DNA from: Nocardia cyriacigeorgica | GTDB lineage: Bacteria > Actinomycetota > Actinomycetes > Mycobacteriales > Mycobacteriaceae | Direction of reading: 5' to 3' | Length of the DNA stretch: 64,000 nucleotides | Assembly (NCBI RefSeq): GCF_029868385.1 | Contig: NZ_JARWNX010000062.1 | Location: forward strand, 62,001 to 126,000 | In this document: positions 1 through 10,800 of the stretch, piece after piece | Numbering within the stretch: position 1 is the first letter of the stretch | Layout: each line of letters begins with the position of its first letter | Program-made: the position numbers and the translations under genes | The notes under the pieces: generated by a model | Told to the model about the DNA's origin: nothing | The model's database searches: none | What the model saw: only the letters and a program-made list of their open reading frames with translations

Positions 1-2
1 GC

Positions 3-242
3 GCGGCGACCTTCGGCAATGTCGACACCCTGCTGGTCGATATCGACGCCTCGGTGCCGGGCGCCATCTCCGCCGACGACGGTGCCGTCACCTTCGACAC
101 ATCGGCCGATACCGAAACCCCTGGCGTCCTGGACGAGATCTGCCGTCGGGTGCTGCTGTCGAGCGGCCGGGTGCTCGCGGTCCGCGCCGAGGACATGCCG
201 GGCGGCGCGCAGATCGCGGGCATCCTGCGGTACGCGCCGTAG
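3..242 (+). CDS. C-terminal tail of a bacterial eRF1-like (baeRF-type) protein, partial
   Basis: The window opens inside a gene; 79 codons remain before the stop. Visible stretches are AATFGNVDTLLVDID near the start and GGRVLAVRAEDMPGG-like text (SSGRVLAVRAEDMPGGAQIA) followed by ILRYAP at the end. These resemble the C-terminal domain of bacterial proteins related to archaeo-eukaryotic release factor 1, where a 'VDTLL' strand and a terminal 'GG.LAAILRY' are typical. Their proposed role is ribosome-associated or stress-linked, but the function is unsettled. Family assignment is from memory of the pattern; the missing N-terminus would decide it. Confidence 0.55.
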   Translation, partial: AATFGNVDTLLVDIDASVPGAISADDGAVTFDTSADTETPGVLDEICRRVLLSSGRVLAVRAEDMPGGAQIAGILRYAP

Positions 243-296
243 CTGTACGGGTCCGACCGGTCGGTGTGATCCGACCGGTCGGTGCTGGTCGCGTGC

Positions 297-1994
297 TCAC
301 CCGGACCCGTTGAGCACCGCGCGCAATCGCTGCGTATCGTCCGGCGTCCAGTCCGGCGGCTCGAGAATCGCCGCCCACGAATCCGCGATGGCCGCGTGGA
401 AGGTGTGGCCGTGGCCGTCGGGGACGTCGGTGGAGACCGCCATATCGGCCGACACCTGGAGGAAGGTGACCAGCGGTATCCAGCGAGTGCTGTCGAGGAC
501 GTCGGCGCCGCGCGGTTCGCGCAGCCAATCCGGTTCACGCAGCGCAAGACCCGGCGTCCACCAGGTGATCGGGTCCGACGGATGCTGGAGGTACACCACG
601 CGTGGGCCCGGCCAGTCCGGCGTCGGCCGGGCGAGGTCGGTGGGTTCGGCGACGAACCGAACCGTACGCCCCTCGTGGAAGACCGGAAGGACCTGCGGTG
701 TGCCGGGATCGCGGCGCGCGGTCACATCCCGCCAGATGACGTTGTTGCTGGTCGGTCCGACGAACAATGCGCCGTCGGTGCGCGAGGTGAGGTCCTGGAT
801 ACCGGAGAACGCCGCCTCACCGCCGAAGGAGCCGAGGCTCTCGCCGAACACCACCAGCTTCGGGCGATCGTCCTCGGGCAGGACCGACCATCGGGCGTAC
901 ACCGCTTCGAACAGCGCCTTGCCCGCCTGACCGGCCCGTTCCTGATCGACCAGGAACGACAGCCAGCTCGGCAGGTACGAGTACTGCATGCTCACCAGTG
1001 CGGTGTCGCCGTTGTAGAGATACTCGAGCGCCGAGGCCGTACTCTGATTGATCCAGCCCGTGCCGGTGGTGGTGGCGACTCCGATCACGGCACGGTCGAA
1101 GCCACCGGCCCGTTCCAGTTCGGCGACGGCGAGTTCCGCCTCCTCGCGCACGGTTTCGGCCGAGGCCAAACCGGTGTAGGTGCGGATCGGGATCATGGCC
1201 GGGCGGTCGTTGAACGCCGACAGCTGCTCGGTGCTCGGACCGTTGCCGACGAAGATCCGGCCCTGTCTGCCGAGCGAATCCCAGCTGACCAGCGAACCCG
1301 GCCCGCCGGACCGTTCCGGCACGGTCGGCGGTGGGTTGTCGGCATCGGCTTCCTGATTGACCGCGGCGAAGGTGTTGTTGAGCACCGACATCGCCCCCTT
1401 GGCCACGACACCGTCCAGTACCGCCACCGCGACGACCGCCACCAGCACCGCGCCGGCCACGACCGCGATCCGGCCCGGCAGCACTCGCGTCAGCAGTCGC
1501 GCCACCCACCGCGTCGCCGCGACCACCGCGCGGGCCAGCGCGATCAGCAGCGCGAACACCAGGACCCCCACCAGCACGATGATCGGATAGGACCACACCG
1601 GCAGACCGGAAACACCCATCAGCGTGCGCAATTCGGACTGCCAGTCCGCGAACCAGATCAGCGTGAGCACCGTGCCGAGCACCGCGATCACCGCCAGCGC
1701 CCAGCGCGTCACCACCCGGGCCGGACGGGCCTGTTCACGATGCAGCATCCAGCGGATCACGGCCGCGACGAGCACGCCGAGCCCGTATCCCACGGCCGCG
1801 GCGGCACCGGTGACCACACCCTGGAACAGCGGCCCGCGCGGAAGCAGCGACGGCGTCAACGACAGCCAGGTCAGGATCAGGGTCCCCACCAGCCCGCCGA
1901 ATTCGAGCCGGAACATCGCGCCGCGACGCGCCGGTGGACCCGTGGTGTCCTCGGTGGTGGCGGTGGTTTCCGTCGTCGCTGTCGTTGCCGCCAC
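297..1994 (-). CDS. Membrane-anchored alpha/beta hydrolase (Abhydrolase_9 type)
   Basis: A 565-aa protein. The N-terminal third has about five hydrophobic spans (for example GGLVGTLILTWLSL and IAVVAGAVLVAVVAVAVL). The C-terminal half is a cytosolic or periplasmic hydrolase domain with a GESLGSFGG nucleophile elbow. This layout matches a mycobacterial/nocardial family in which a membrane N-terminal domain is fused to a serine hydrolase; the substrate is unknown, a lipid or ester is likely. I chose the GTG at 1994 because GAGG lies 6 nt upstream; the open frame extends further but begins in a low-quality arginine/cysteine-rich stretch. The gene is divergent from the hydrolase at 2155. Confidence 0.8.
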   Translation of the reverse strand: MAATTATTETTATTEDTTGPPARRGAMFRLEFGGLVGTLILTWLSLTPSLLPRGPLFQGVVTGAAAAVGYGLGVLVAAVIRWMLHREQARPARVVTRWALAVIAVLGTVLTLIWFADWQSELRTLMGVSGLPVWSYPIIVLVGVLVFALLIALARAVVAATRWVARLLTRVLPGRIAVVAGAVLVAVVAVAVLDGVVAKGAMSVLNNTFAAVNQEADADNPPPTVPERSGGPGSLVSWDSLGRQGRIFVGNGPSTEQLSAFNDRPAMIPIRTYTGLASAETVREEAELAVAELERAGGFDRAVIGVATTTGTGWINQSTASALEYLYNGDTALVSMQYSYLPSWLSFLVDQERAGQAGKALFEAVYARWSVLPEDDRPKLVVFGESLGSFGGEAAFSGIQDLTSRTDGALFVGPTSNNVIWRDVTARRDPGTPQVLPVFHEGRTVRFVAEPTDLARPTPDWPGPRVVYLQHPSDPITWWTPGLALREPDWLREPRGADVLDSTRWIPLVTFLQVSADMAVSTDVPDGHGHTFHAAIADSWAAILEPPDWTPDDTQRLRAVLNGSG

Positions 1995-2154
1995 TGCGCA
2001 CCTCACCCGAGCCGGGAGTCGACACCCGTCGACAGTTCGACCACAGTATGGTTCACATCGGCGCGGCATATGCGCTCTTCGGCGCTTGCCGCCGTCATGT
2101 CGGGCCTACCCGGCACGGTGAGCGCGGACGCGTCATCCGACGATGAGGTGGAGC

Positions 2155-3117
2155 ATGGACGCACAGCTGCGCGAATGGAAAGACGGCGGACGGTATGTCG
2201 ATTTCCTCGGGTTCGAGGTCTTCTACCGGGTCGCGGGCAGCGGGCCGTATCTGCTGTTGATCCACGGGTATCCGTTCAACTCCTGGGACTGGGAGCCGCT
2301 GTGGGACCGGCTCACCGAACGATTCACCGTGATCGCGCCGGACATGATCGGCATGGGTTTCTCCGCCAAACCCGCCGAATACGACTATTCGGTGCTCGGC
2401 CACGCCGATATGCACGAGGCGCTGCTGGCCGAACTCGGTGTCTCGCACTGCCATGTGCTGGCCCATGATCTCGGCGTTTCGGTCGCCCAGGAGATGCTGG
2501 CCAGGCACGAAGCCGCGGGCCCGGCGGCGCGGCCGTACCGCATCGACTCACTGACCTGGCTCAACGGCGGGCTGTTCATCGAGGCTTACCGGCCGCGGCT
2601 GGTCCAGCAGGTGCTGTCCACCCCGGTGGGCGAGGTCGCGAGCCGGTTCCACAAGGTGTTGCTGTCCAAGCCGATGCTGGCGCGGTCGATCGATGAGATG
2701 TTCGGTCCCGCCACCAAACCGAGCCAGCGGCTGCTCGACCAGTTCGACCAGATCATGAACTACAACGACGGCGGCCGTGTCACCCACAAGGTGGGTCGGT
2801 TCGTGCGCGACCGGCTGACCTACCGCAACCGCTGGGTGCACGCCATGCGCACCACCTCGGTGCCGATGCGGCTGATCAACGGCCCGGCCGACCCGAACTC
2901 GGGCAGGCATATGGCCGAACGCTACCGCGAGGTGATCCCGAACCCCGATGTGGTGATGCTGCCCGACGCCATCGCGCACTGGCCGCATATCGAGGCGCCG
3001 GACGCGGTACTGGCGGCCGCGCTCGACCACATCGAGCGTGCGTCAGCGACGACGGCGCATGGTCAGCACACCGGCCACCCAGCCGACGAGGAACAACAGG
3101 GTCATCGTGCGAGGTGA
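2155..3117 (+). CDS. Alpha/beta hydrolase, haloalkane dehalogenase / epoxide hydrolase-like
   Basis: A 320-aa soluble alpha/beta hydrolase. HGYPFNSWDWEP forms the oxyanion loop. AHDLGVSVAQE carries an Asp nucleophile where serine hydrolases have Ser, as in haloalkane dehalogenases and epoxide hydrolases. HWPHIEAP supplies the catalytic His. The ATG at 2155 follows an AGGTGGAG ribosome-binding site; an in-frame ATG at 2143 is less likely. The last ~25 residues (from ERASATTAHG) read antisense through a remnant of a lapA-like gene. They are therefore probably not part of the original protein, but a by-product of the repeat that bounds the neighbouring island. Confidence 0.75.
   Translation: MDAQLREWKDGGRYVDFLGFEVFYRVAGSGPYLLLIHGYPFNSWDWEPLWDRLTERFTVIAPDMIGMGFSAKPAEYDYSVLGHADMHEALLAELGVSHCHVLAHDLGVSVAQEMLARHEAAGPAARPYRIDSLTWLNGGLFIEAYRPRLVQQVLSTPVGEVASRFHKVLLSKPMLARSIDEMFGPATKPSQRLLDQFDQIMNYNDGGRVTHKVGRFVRDRLTYRNRWVHAMRTTSVPMRLINGPADPNSGRHMAERYREVIPNPDVVMLPDAIAHWPHIEAPDAVLAAALDHIERASATTAHGQHTGHPADEEQQGHRAR
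2981..3096. repeat. Left copy of ~115-bp direct repeat bracketing the PKS island
   Basis: This stretch matches 16544-16657 in the same orientation with one single-base deletion and about five mismatches over ~115 bp. It comprises the 3' end of the dehalogenase-like gene and the 3' end of a lapA-like gene on the other strand. In this copy the hydrolase is complete and lapA is only a stump; in the right copy the reverse is true. Confidence 0.85.
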
Positions 3118-3128
3118 TGGCCCAGGAA
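3043..3128 (-). pseudogene. 3' remnant of a lapA-like (DUF1049) membrane protein gene
   Basis: Read on the minus strand this gives MTLLFLVGWVAGVLTMRRRR and a TGA. That is nearly identical to the C-terminus of the intact LapA-like protein at 16605-16829 (LLFLFLVGWVAGVLTMRRRR). Just upstream an 'AITS' fragment recalls TITSP of the intact gene but in another frame, so the homology decays within ~90 bp. No start or transmembrane N-terminus remains. I infer a truncated duplicate left at the island boundary. Confidence 0.7.
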
Positions 3129-3154
3129 TCCGAGACCCGGCAGAACAGTCGCCG

Positions 3155-4009
3155 ATGCATATGGATCCGGTGACGGCGGCCGGTGTAACGATCCCCGAGC
3201 AGCACTTCCACTGGGACGACACCGATTCGCGGCGCTATCGGCACGCGGTCGGGCAGAGCGACCGACAGGCCGGAATGCTGCCGACGTTCGCCCTCACCGC
3301 TCCCGGCGCGTTCGGGGTGGCGTCTCCGGATTTCTATCATCCGGAGCCGCCCGAGGTCCGGTTCCCCGGTATCCGGCTGAACCTGGCCACCCTGCTACAG
3401 CAGAGCCAGCAACTGCGGGTGCACGCCCCGATACCGGAGTCCGGGACCGCACGGTGTCGCGGCGAAGTGCTCCGGATCGAGAACCGTGGCACCGCAGCCG
3501 TTCTCGTGCAGCGCACCGAGCTGGTCGCCGAGGACGGACGCACGCTCGTTTCCGGGATCTCCCGTATCCACGCACGCGGTGCGGGTAGGCCCGCCGCTCC
3601 GGCCGTCCGCCGTACGGCGCCGGAAGCAGATGAATCGGCCCCCGCCATCGAGATCGTCGTGCGCACCGACGAGCAGCAGGCGCAGTGGTATCAGGCGTGC
3701 GGGAAGAACACCTCGTTGCGCAACAATGTGCACACCGACGCCGCTTTCGCGTCGGCCGCCGGGCTGGCCGGGCCGATCATGCAGGGTGTGTGCACCTACG
3801 CCATGGTGTGTGCGGCATTGGTCGATGCGGTTCTGGACGCGGAGGTGTCCCGAGTACGCGAATACACGGCGCGATTCACCGGAATGGTGTTCCCCGGTGA
3901 ATCGCTGCACACGCGAATCTGGCCGGATGCGTTCGGGTACCGGTTCCGCACCTCGGTCCCCGAACGCGCCGACGCACCGGTCCTGCTGGGTGAGCTGCGG
4001 ACCGACTGA
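3155..4009 (+). CDS. MaoC / hydratase-2-like double hot-dog protein with altered active site
   Basis: A 284-aa protein whose second half resembles R-specific enoyl-CoA hydratases: NNVHTDAAFASAAGLAGPIMQG followed by CTYAMVCAALVD, parallel to the family's D-x-N-P-L-H-x-D and GPI-x-H-G-x-x-TY. The catalytic Asp five residues before the His is Leu here, and the usual HG is QG, so normal hydratase chemistry is doubtful. It could be an evolved dehydratase, thioesterase-like or binding protein acting on the PKS product. The start is uncertain: ATG 3155 and ATG 3161 are both possible and neither has a good ribosome-binding site. It is the leftmost gene of the island, convergent with the hydrolase at 4020. 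Confidence 0.65.
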   Translation: MHMDPVTAAGVTIPEQHFHWDDTDSRRYRHAVGQSDRQAGMLPTFALTAPGAFGVASPDFYHPEPPEVRFPGIRLNLATLLQQSQQLRVHAPIPESGTARCRGEVLRIENRGTAAVLVQRTELVAEDGRTLVSGISRIHARGAGRPAAPAVRRTAPEADESAPAIEIVVRTDEQQAQWYQACGKNTSLRNNVHTDAAFASAAGLAGPIMQGVCTYAMVCAALVDAVLDAEVSRVREYTARFTGMVFPGESLHTRIWPDAFGYRFRTSVPERADAPVLLGELRTD

Positions 4010-4019
4010 GCGCGTCCGG

Positions 4020-4865
4020 TCAGCCGGACACCAGGAACGGGGCGATCTCGGCCGCCACCGCCTCGGCATTCTCGATGTGCAGATGATGTCCACCGGGGAG
4101 CGTGACCTGCCGTAGTTTCGGCACCGTACCGATCCGCGCCGGATAGTAGGGCTCCACCAGGGAGGAGCGTTCCGCGGTCACCAACAGGGTGGGCGCGGTG
4201 ATCGCGCCGAGGAATGCCAGCACCTGTTCTTCGGTCAGGGTCGGCGTGATGCCACGATTGAGCCGTACGTCATGACGCCAGGAGTACCCCGCGGCGACCT
4301 CCACCAGGTCTCGGTCGACCAGCAGTTGCGCGGTGTCGAGCAGAATATCGGCCAGCTGGACCCGCGCTTTCACCGCCTGCATCCGGCTGCGGTACACCGG
4401 GTGTCGGTCGCCACGCAGATAGGTGTCGAGGTAGCGGGCCGTTCCCGAGACGGTCCGCTCCGGATCCGCGGACAGCGGTCCGATGGCATCGATGAGTACC
4501 AGCCGATCGACCTTGTCCGGATGGAGACCGGCGATCAGCGATGCGACCGCCCCGCCGAGCGAATGACCGATCAGCCGGAAGCGATCCCAGCCCTGGGTAT
4601 GGGCCAATTCGAGTACACAGGCCGCGAATTCGAGATAGCCGCAGGTGACCGAGGGCACCGGATCGGAGCGACCGTGGCCGGGCAGATCGACCGCGATCAG
4701 ATCGGCGCCGACCAGATACTCGGCCAGCGGATCGAATCCGGCACAGTTGTCGAGGATGCCGTGCAGACAGAGCACCGGCAGCCCGCTACCGCCGGTGCCG
4801 CGCCTGCCGCGCAGGGTGATACCCGCCTTCGGCAGCGCGAACTCCACCTCTTCCCACACGCTCAT
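4020..4865 (-). CDS. Alpha/beta hydrolase, putative product-release thioesterase of the PKS
   Basis: A 281-aa serine hydrolase: LCLHGILDN oxyanion loop, DLPGHGRSD, nucleophile elbow GHSLGG, and catalytic His in GGHHLHIE. Its ATG overlaps the PKS stop (TGATG), so the two are almost certainly co-translated; a GTG at 4868 is an alternative start. The PKS has no C-terminal thioesterase domain, so a discrete hydrolase here is the natural candidate for off-loading the chain. Hydrolysis versus transfer to another acceptor cannot be told. An ester- or lactone-tailoring role is the alternative. Confidence 0.75.
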   Translation of the reverse strand: MSVWEEVEFALPKAGITLRGRRGTGGSGLPVLCLHGILDNCAGFDPLAEYLVGADLIAVDLPGHGRSDPVPSVTCGYLEFAACVLELAHTQGWDRFRLIGHSLGGAVASLIAGLHPDKVDRLVLIDAIGPLSADPERTVSGTARYLDTYLRGDRHPVYRSRMQAVKARVQLADILLDTAQLLVDRDLVEVAAGYSWRHDVRLNRGITPTLTEEQVLAFLGAITAPTLLVTAERSSLVEPYYPARIGTVPKLRQVTLPGGHHLHIENAEAVAAEIAPFLVSG

Positions 4866-7800
4866 CACGCGTCCAACCGGGCCAGCACCAGTTCCGACAA
4901 TTCCAGGACGCTCGGGCCCTTCATCAGTTCCATGATGGTGACCTTGGTCGCCAGCTCACGTTCCAGCCAGGCACTGATCTCCACCGCCAACAATGAATCC
5001 AGGTAGTCCATCAGTGGCATGTTCTCGTCCAGGGTCTCGAGAGGGATGCCGAGTACCGCGGCCAGCCGGGTCTTCAGCGCACCCGTCAGCACCGCCCCAC
5101 GATCTCCGGCAGCCGCGGTCTCCAGCTGTTCGCGCAGTGAACTGCCCCTGGCCGTGGTCACCGTACCCACGGCGCGGGCGGCCAGCAGCTCATAGCGGGG
5201 ATGGCTGTCGAGCGTCATACCGTGGTGGCCGAGGAACTGCGACCAATCCATCGGCAGCACACCGACCTGCGGGGCCGGGGTGGACCACAGCGTCGTCAGC
5301 GCGCGATACGCCGCGGCGGCACCGAATCCGCGCATACCGGTCGCGGCGACGAACCGGCCGATGTCGTCGTGCCGGGCGACGTACCCGGCGTCGGCGATGG
5401 CACCCCAGTTGACCGCGAGCGCCACCTGGCCGCGCGCTCGCCGGGCGTGGGCCAACTGGTCGAGGAACGCATTGGCGACGGCATAGTTGCCCTGCCCGCG
5501 ATTACCCACCATGGAGGTCGCCGACGAGAACAATACGAACGCCTCGAGCGGCAGGTCGGTGGTCAGTTCGTCCAGGTGCCAGGCACCGAACGCCTTACCG
5601 GCCAGCACCTTCCCCACTCGGTCGGCATCCATGTCGGCCAGCAGAGCGTCGTCGAGCACCATGGCGCAGTGCAGGATGCCGCGCAACGGCGGAAGGTCGG
5701 TGGCGATGCCTTCGAGGACGGCGGCCACCTCGGCCCGTACGGAGATGTCCGCCGTTTCGACACGGACCCGAACGCCGCGGGCACGCAGCGATTCGACCCG
5801 CGCCGCCTGGTCGTCGTCGGTGATTCCCTTGCGGCCCAGCAGAACCAGGCTGCCGACCCCGGATTCGGCGAGCGCCTCGGCCATCGCCGAGCCGAAACCG
5901 CCCAGTCCGCCGGTGATCAGCCAGGTGCCGTCGAACGACGGCACCCGGGGCGAACGGGCCACGGCGACGTCGCGCTCGTTCATCGCGAGCACGACCTTGC
6001 CGATATGGCGAGCCGCGGCCAGATGCCGGAACGCCGCTTCGGTCTGGTCGGGATGGAACACGCGGTAGGGCAGCGGCCGCAGTTCTCCGGTCGCGAACCG
6101 GTCCATCACTGCCCGCAACACCGTGTTCGTCGCTTCGGGACGGTCCACCAGCAGCTGCCGCAGATCGAAGGCGACGTAGGTGAGGTTGCGCAGGAACGGG
6201 CGCAATCCGAGCCTGCGGTCCTGTAACAGATCGCGTTTGCCCAGTTCGACGAACCGCCCGTACGGGGCGAGACAGGCCAGGCTGCGTTCCGCCGAATCTC
6301 CGGCGATCGAATTGAGCACCACATCCACACCGGCGCCGTCGGTGACCGCTCGGATCGAATCGGCGAAATCCAGGGACCGCGAATCGAACACATGTCGCAC
6401 GCCGAGCGTGCGCAGCAGTTCCCGTTTGGCCGCCGAGCCCGCTGTAGCGAACACCTCGGCCCCCGCGGCGCGGGCGATCTGCACGGCCGCCAGGCCGGTG
6501 CCGCCGGTCGCGGCGTGCACCAGGACGCGTTCGCCCGCGCGGACCCGCGCCAGTTCGTGCAGGGCATACCAGGCGGTGAGGAACACGATCGGCACCGAAC
6601 CGGCCACTTCGAAACCGAGCGTCTCCGGTTTCGGCACGACATGGGCGGCAGCGACGGTGAGATGGCTGCCGAGCGTGCCCTGTGCGGGGCTCACCGCGAC
6701 CACGGCGTCGCCGACGGTGAAGTCGTGCACCCCGCTGCCGACTCGGGTGATCACACCGGCGCATTCGGCGCCGAAGCGGGGTTCGGTGGCCGATTCCATC
6801 GGTGGTATCTGCCCCAGCGCGATCATCACGTCCAGGAAGTTGAGACCCGATGCGACGACCTCGATCTCCACTTCCCCTGCGGCCGGTGCGGTCCGGGCCC
6901 GCTCGTGGTATCGCAGCGCGTCCAGCGAACCGGGTGCCTCGATGGTGAGTGCGACACCGCTGTCCGGCGGGAGCGCGGCGGCCTGGACCGTCTCGGGGCG
7001 CGGCGTCCACGAGGCGAGTCGCCGCACGAAACGTTCCCCGGACCGGATCACGACCTCACGTTCCCGGCCGTCGGCGTGCACCTCGGCCCACAGTGCGTCG
7101 AGATCACCGGGGGTCGGCTCGGCATCCAGGTCGACCACGGTGAAACGCAGTTGAGGCAGCTCCACTCCGATGACGGCTGCCAGACCCCAGGCCGCCGCAC
7201 CGGTGAGATCGCCGCGGTCAGAGCGGAAGACGTGCGCGCCGCGGGTCACTTCGACCACCCGTGGCCACTGTTCGGCATCGTCGCGGCAGACTTGGCGCAG
7301 CAGATCGATGATGCGAAGCGTCGTTCCGGTGAGTGCCTCGTCGAGCAGCCCGGCGGCGCTGCCACGCAGATCGAGTATCGCGGTGGGCACCACCTCGCCG
7401 AGGTCGGACAGATCACGCTCGACGACAGCCCGTCCACCGCGTTCCCGCAACCGCTCGGCCAAGGCGTCCGCCAGTGGCTCATCGCCGCCACCGGTCAGCA
7501 GCAACCAGGTCCCCGGCTCCGGTTCGGGCGCGGGCGGTGGCGGCAGCACCTGTTCGGTGCCGGTACGGGCGACGATCAGCGCTTGCGAGCCGGGCCCCTG
7601 ATGCGCCGGGTCGCCCAGCGCGACGACCTCCGCGAAGTCCAGCGACCGCAGCAGGTCCTCCCAACCGTGCGCGGACAGCAGTGGAGTCTGTGGGCGCAGC
7701 CGATGATCACGGAACGACCACCAGCCTTCGGTGAGCCCGAAGGTCAGATCCAGCCAGGGATTGTCCGGCGCCGCCTCCAGCAGCATCAGCACACCCTCGG

Positions 7801-10800
7801 GTGCGAGCAACTCCTGAAGGTAGAGCAGCGTCTTCTTGGCATCGGCGGTCGCATGCACGACATCGGAGGCGACGACCAGATCGAACGACCCGGCGGTGAT
7901 CCCCTGACCCGCCGGATCGTGTTCGAGGTCCAGCACCCGGTAGTCGACGATATCGTGGCCGCGGAACCGTTCCCTGGCCGTGGCGAGAAACGCGGGCGAC
8001 ACATCGGTGAAGACGTATTCGCATCGGTCGGCGGGCAGTACCGGCAGCAGGCTCGCGGTGAGTCCGCCGGTTCCGCCGCCCACCTCGAGGATGCGCAAGG
8101 TGCGCCCCGGCGCGGCGGAATCGGCGAGTCGGCGCACCAGCTCCCGGCCGAGCGCATTGTAGAAGCGGGCGATCGGTGAGTTCTGGTAGATGGCCTCCAG
8201 ATCGACCAGTGATCCTTCGGCGAACAGCAGCTCGATCGGGTCGGCCGCGCCGGTCAGCACCTCGTGCAGCCGATCACCGGTGCGGCGCAGCAGCAGCAGT
8301 TCCCAGGCGCAGGCCGGGTGGGCGTCGAACATCCGCGCCCACAGATCGTCCACGTCGTCGGCGCTGTGGGCGAGCCTGCGGTACTGCTCGCCCTCTTCGC
8401 GCAGGCTGCCGTCCTCGACCAGCAATCGCAGCAGGCCCTGGAGCGCCCGGCGATATTTCGGCAGCAGGGTCGGGATCTCACCCACTGTGAACTCCGCGTC
8501 GAGGCCGAACGCGTCGAGGGTCCGGGAGACATAGGCCGCGCACAACCGCGCGATATCGCGCTGGTATCCGGCGGCGTAGGTGGTGCGATCCAGCCGGTCC
8601 GACCACTGGCGCGCCGTCGGTGCCAGCTCCGCGGCCAGTGCGGTGAGATCGGTGGACAGGGCGCTGCGCTGCGGCGCAACCACCGGTCCGCATGGTTGCC
8701 ATTCGAGCGTGTAGAAGTCACCGTCCAGCCCGCCCGCCGCGCTCTCGCTCACCGCCCGCACGGCTTTGCCGGACAGCGCGGTGTACTCGGCGAGTACCGT
8801 GCCCTGCTCATCGAGCAGATAGATGTCGACCAGCAGCGTGTCGTCGTTCTTGCGCGGACGGGTGTAGCACCAGACCGGAAGATCCACCGGCCGGTGCATC
8901 CGCACCCGCTCGATTCCGGTCGGCAGATAGCTGATCGGCAGCAGCTGATCGGGATGGCGCTCGGTCGGATGCAGGATGGCGCTCTGGAAGCAGGCGTCGA
9001 GCACGGCCGGATGCAGCAGGTAGCCGTCGAGGCGGCGACGCAGCACCCTCGGCACCTGAATCCGGGCCAGTGCTTCGCCCCGACCGATATCGATCCGGTC
9101 GATACCGCAGAACGCCGGACCGTAGGCGTAGCCGCGGTGGGCGAAACGGCCGTATACGTCGATCGCCTTCGCCGGGTTGGTGCACCGCTCCCGGATCGCG
9201 GCCAGGTCGAACACCAGCGCCTCGGTCGCGGCGCCGGTGTTCGACACGTGGAATCGGCCGCGTGCGTTGCGCAGCCAGGTATCGCCGCGCACCGACCGCT
9301 GATGGAACTCGAATGTGCCGTCCTCCGGATCGAGTTCGAGGCGGCTCAGCTGTGGTTCGTCGCCGAGTACGCAGGCACGTTCGAATTCGACGAACTCGAG
9401 CCCGCACGGCTGCCCGGTCCATTCGCTTGCCGCGGCCAGCGCGGCTTCGATATAGGCGGCCCCCGGCACGATCACCGAGCCGAAGACATCGTGCTCCCTG
9501 ACCCACGACAATCGATGATCGTCCCAGCTGATCTCCCATGCGGGGCGGGCACCGGCGACCGGTTTGAGCATCGGATGACGCTGTCCCCCGGCCCGATAGC
9601 GTTGTGAGATCTCGCTCTCGTTCCAGAACGACTGTCGCTGCCAGGGATTGCGCGCAACATCGAGTACCGGGGCGCCCGCCTGATGATGTCGCGACCAATC
9701 GATCGCGGCGCCATCGGTGTAGAGGCGGGCGAAGGAGTCGAGGAAGGTCGCCCAGTCGTCCTTCTTCCGCATCAGCGAGGGCACGATGGTGGCCTCGGCG
9801 GAGATCTCGGTCACCGAATTGGTCAGGACCGGGTGCGGGCTGAGTTCCACGAAAGTGTCGTAGCCGTCGGCGAGCATCGCCCGGATCGCCGATTCGAACA
9901 GGACCGGCTGCCGGAAATTGCGCCACCAGTACTCGGTGCCGAGTTCGGTGCCCTCGATACGGGCACCGGTCAGCGTCGAATACAGGGGTATGGTCGTCGC
10001 CGCATGCTCGATATCGCCGAGCGCCGCGAGCAATTCGTCGCGCAGTGGGTCCATGTCCTGGCTGTGGCAGGCGCAGTTCACCCGCAGCAGGCGCGCGAAG
10101 ATTCCCTGTTCGTCCAGATCGGCCGCCAGCGCCTCCAGCACCGGGCGCCGCCCCGACAGGGTGCTCGCCCGAGGACTGTTCAGCGCGGAGACCCACACCT
10201 GCCCCGGATACCGCGCGGCCAGCTCATCGGCCTGCGCTTGCGGGACCGCGACGAACATCATGGCGCCGGTCGGATCGGCTCCGTCCTGGATCCGGGCGCG
10301 GTGACAGATCACCTTCAATGCCTCGGACAGGCTCAGCGCACCCGAAACGTGTGCCGCGGCGATCTCGCCCATACTGTGCCCGACCACGGCATCCGGTTCG
10401 ATCCCTCGGGAACGCCACAATGCGGCCAGTGCGATCTGCACGGCGAACATGGTCGGTTGCAGGCAGCGCGTCTGGCCCACGGGCGAGTCCGCCTCGTCCG
10501 CGGTCAGTGCTTCGTAGATGGACCAGTCGATGTATTGCCGCGCCGTCCGGTCACATTCGAGAATCGTGTCGCGGTACACCGGCGAGGTCTCCAGCAGCGT
10601 GCGCCCCATGGCGTACCACTGCGGCCCCTGTCCGTTGAAGACGAAGGCGACCTTCCCGGACCGGCCACGCGGGACCTGCCCGGACACGACCGTTCCGGCG
10701 CGCAGTTTCGCTGCCGCGTCGGCGGCGTCCACCGCGATCACCGTGCGCCGGAACTCGTGATGGCCACGGCGCAGCGCCGTGGCCGCGCCATACGATGCCA

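Noticed and set aside
282-2468. A 728-codon open frame on the plus strand
   Set aside because: Antisense to the membrane hydrolase, with His/Arg/Gln-rich low-complexity protein typical of shadow frames in high-GC DNA.
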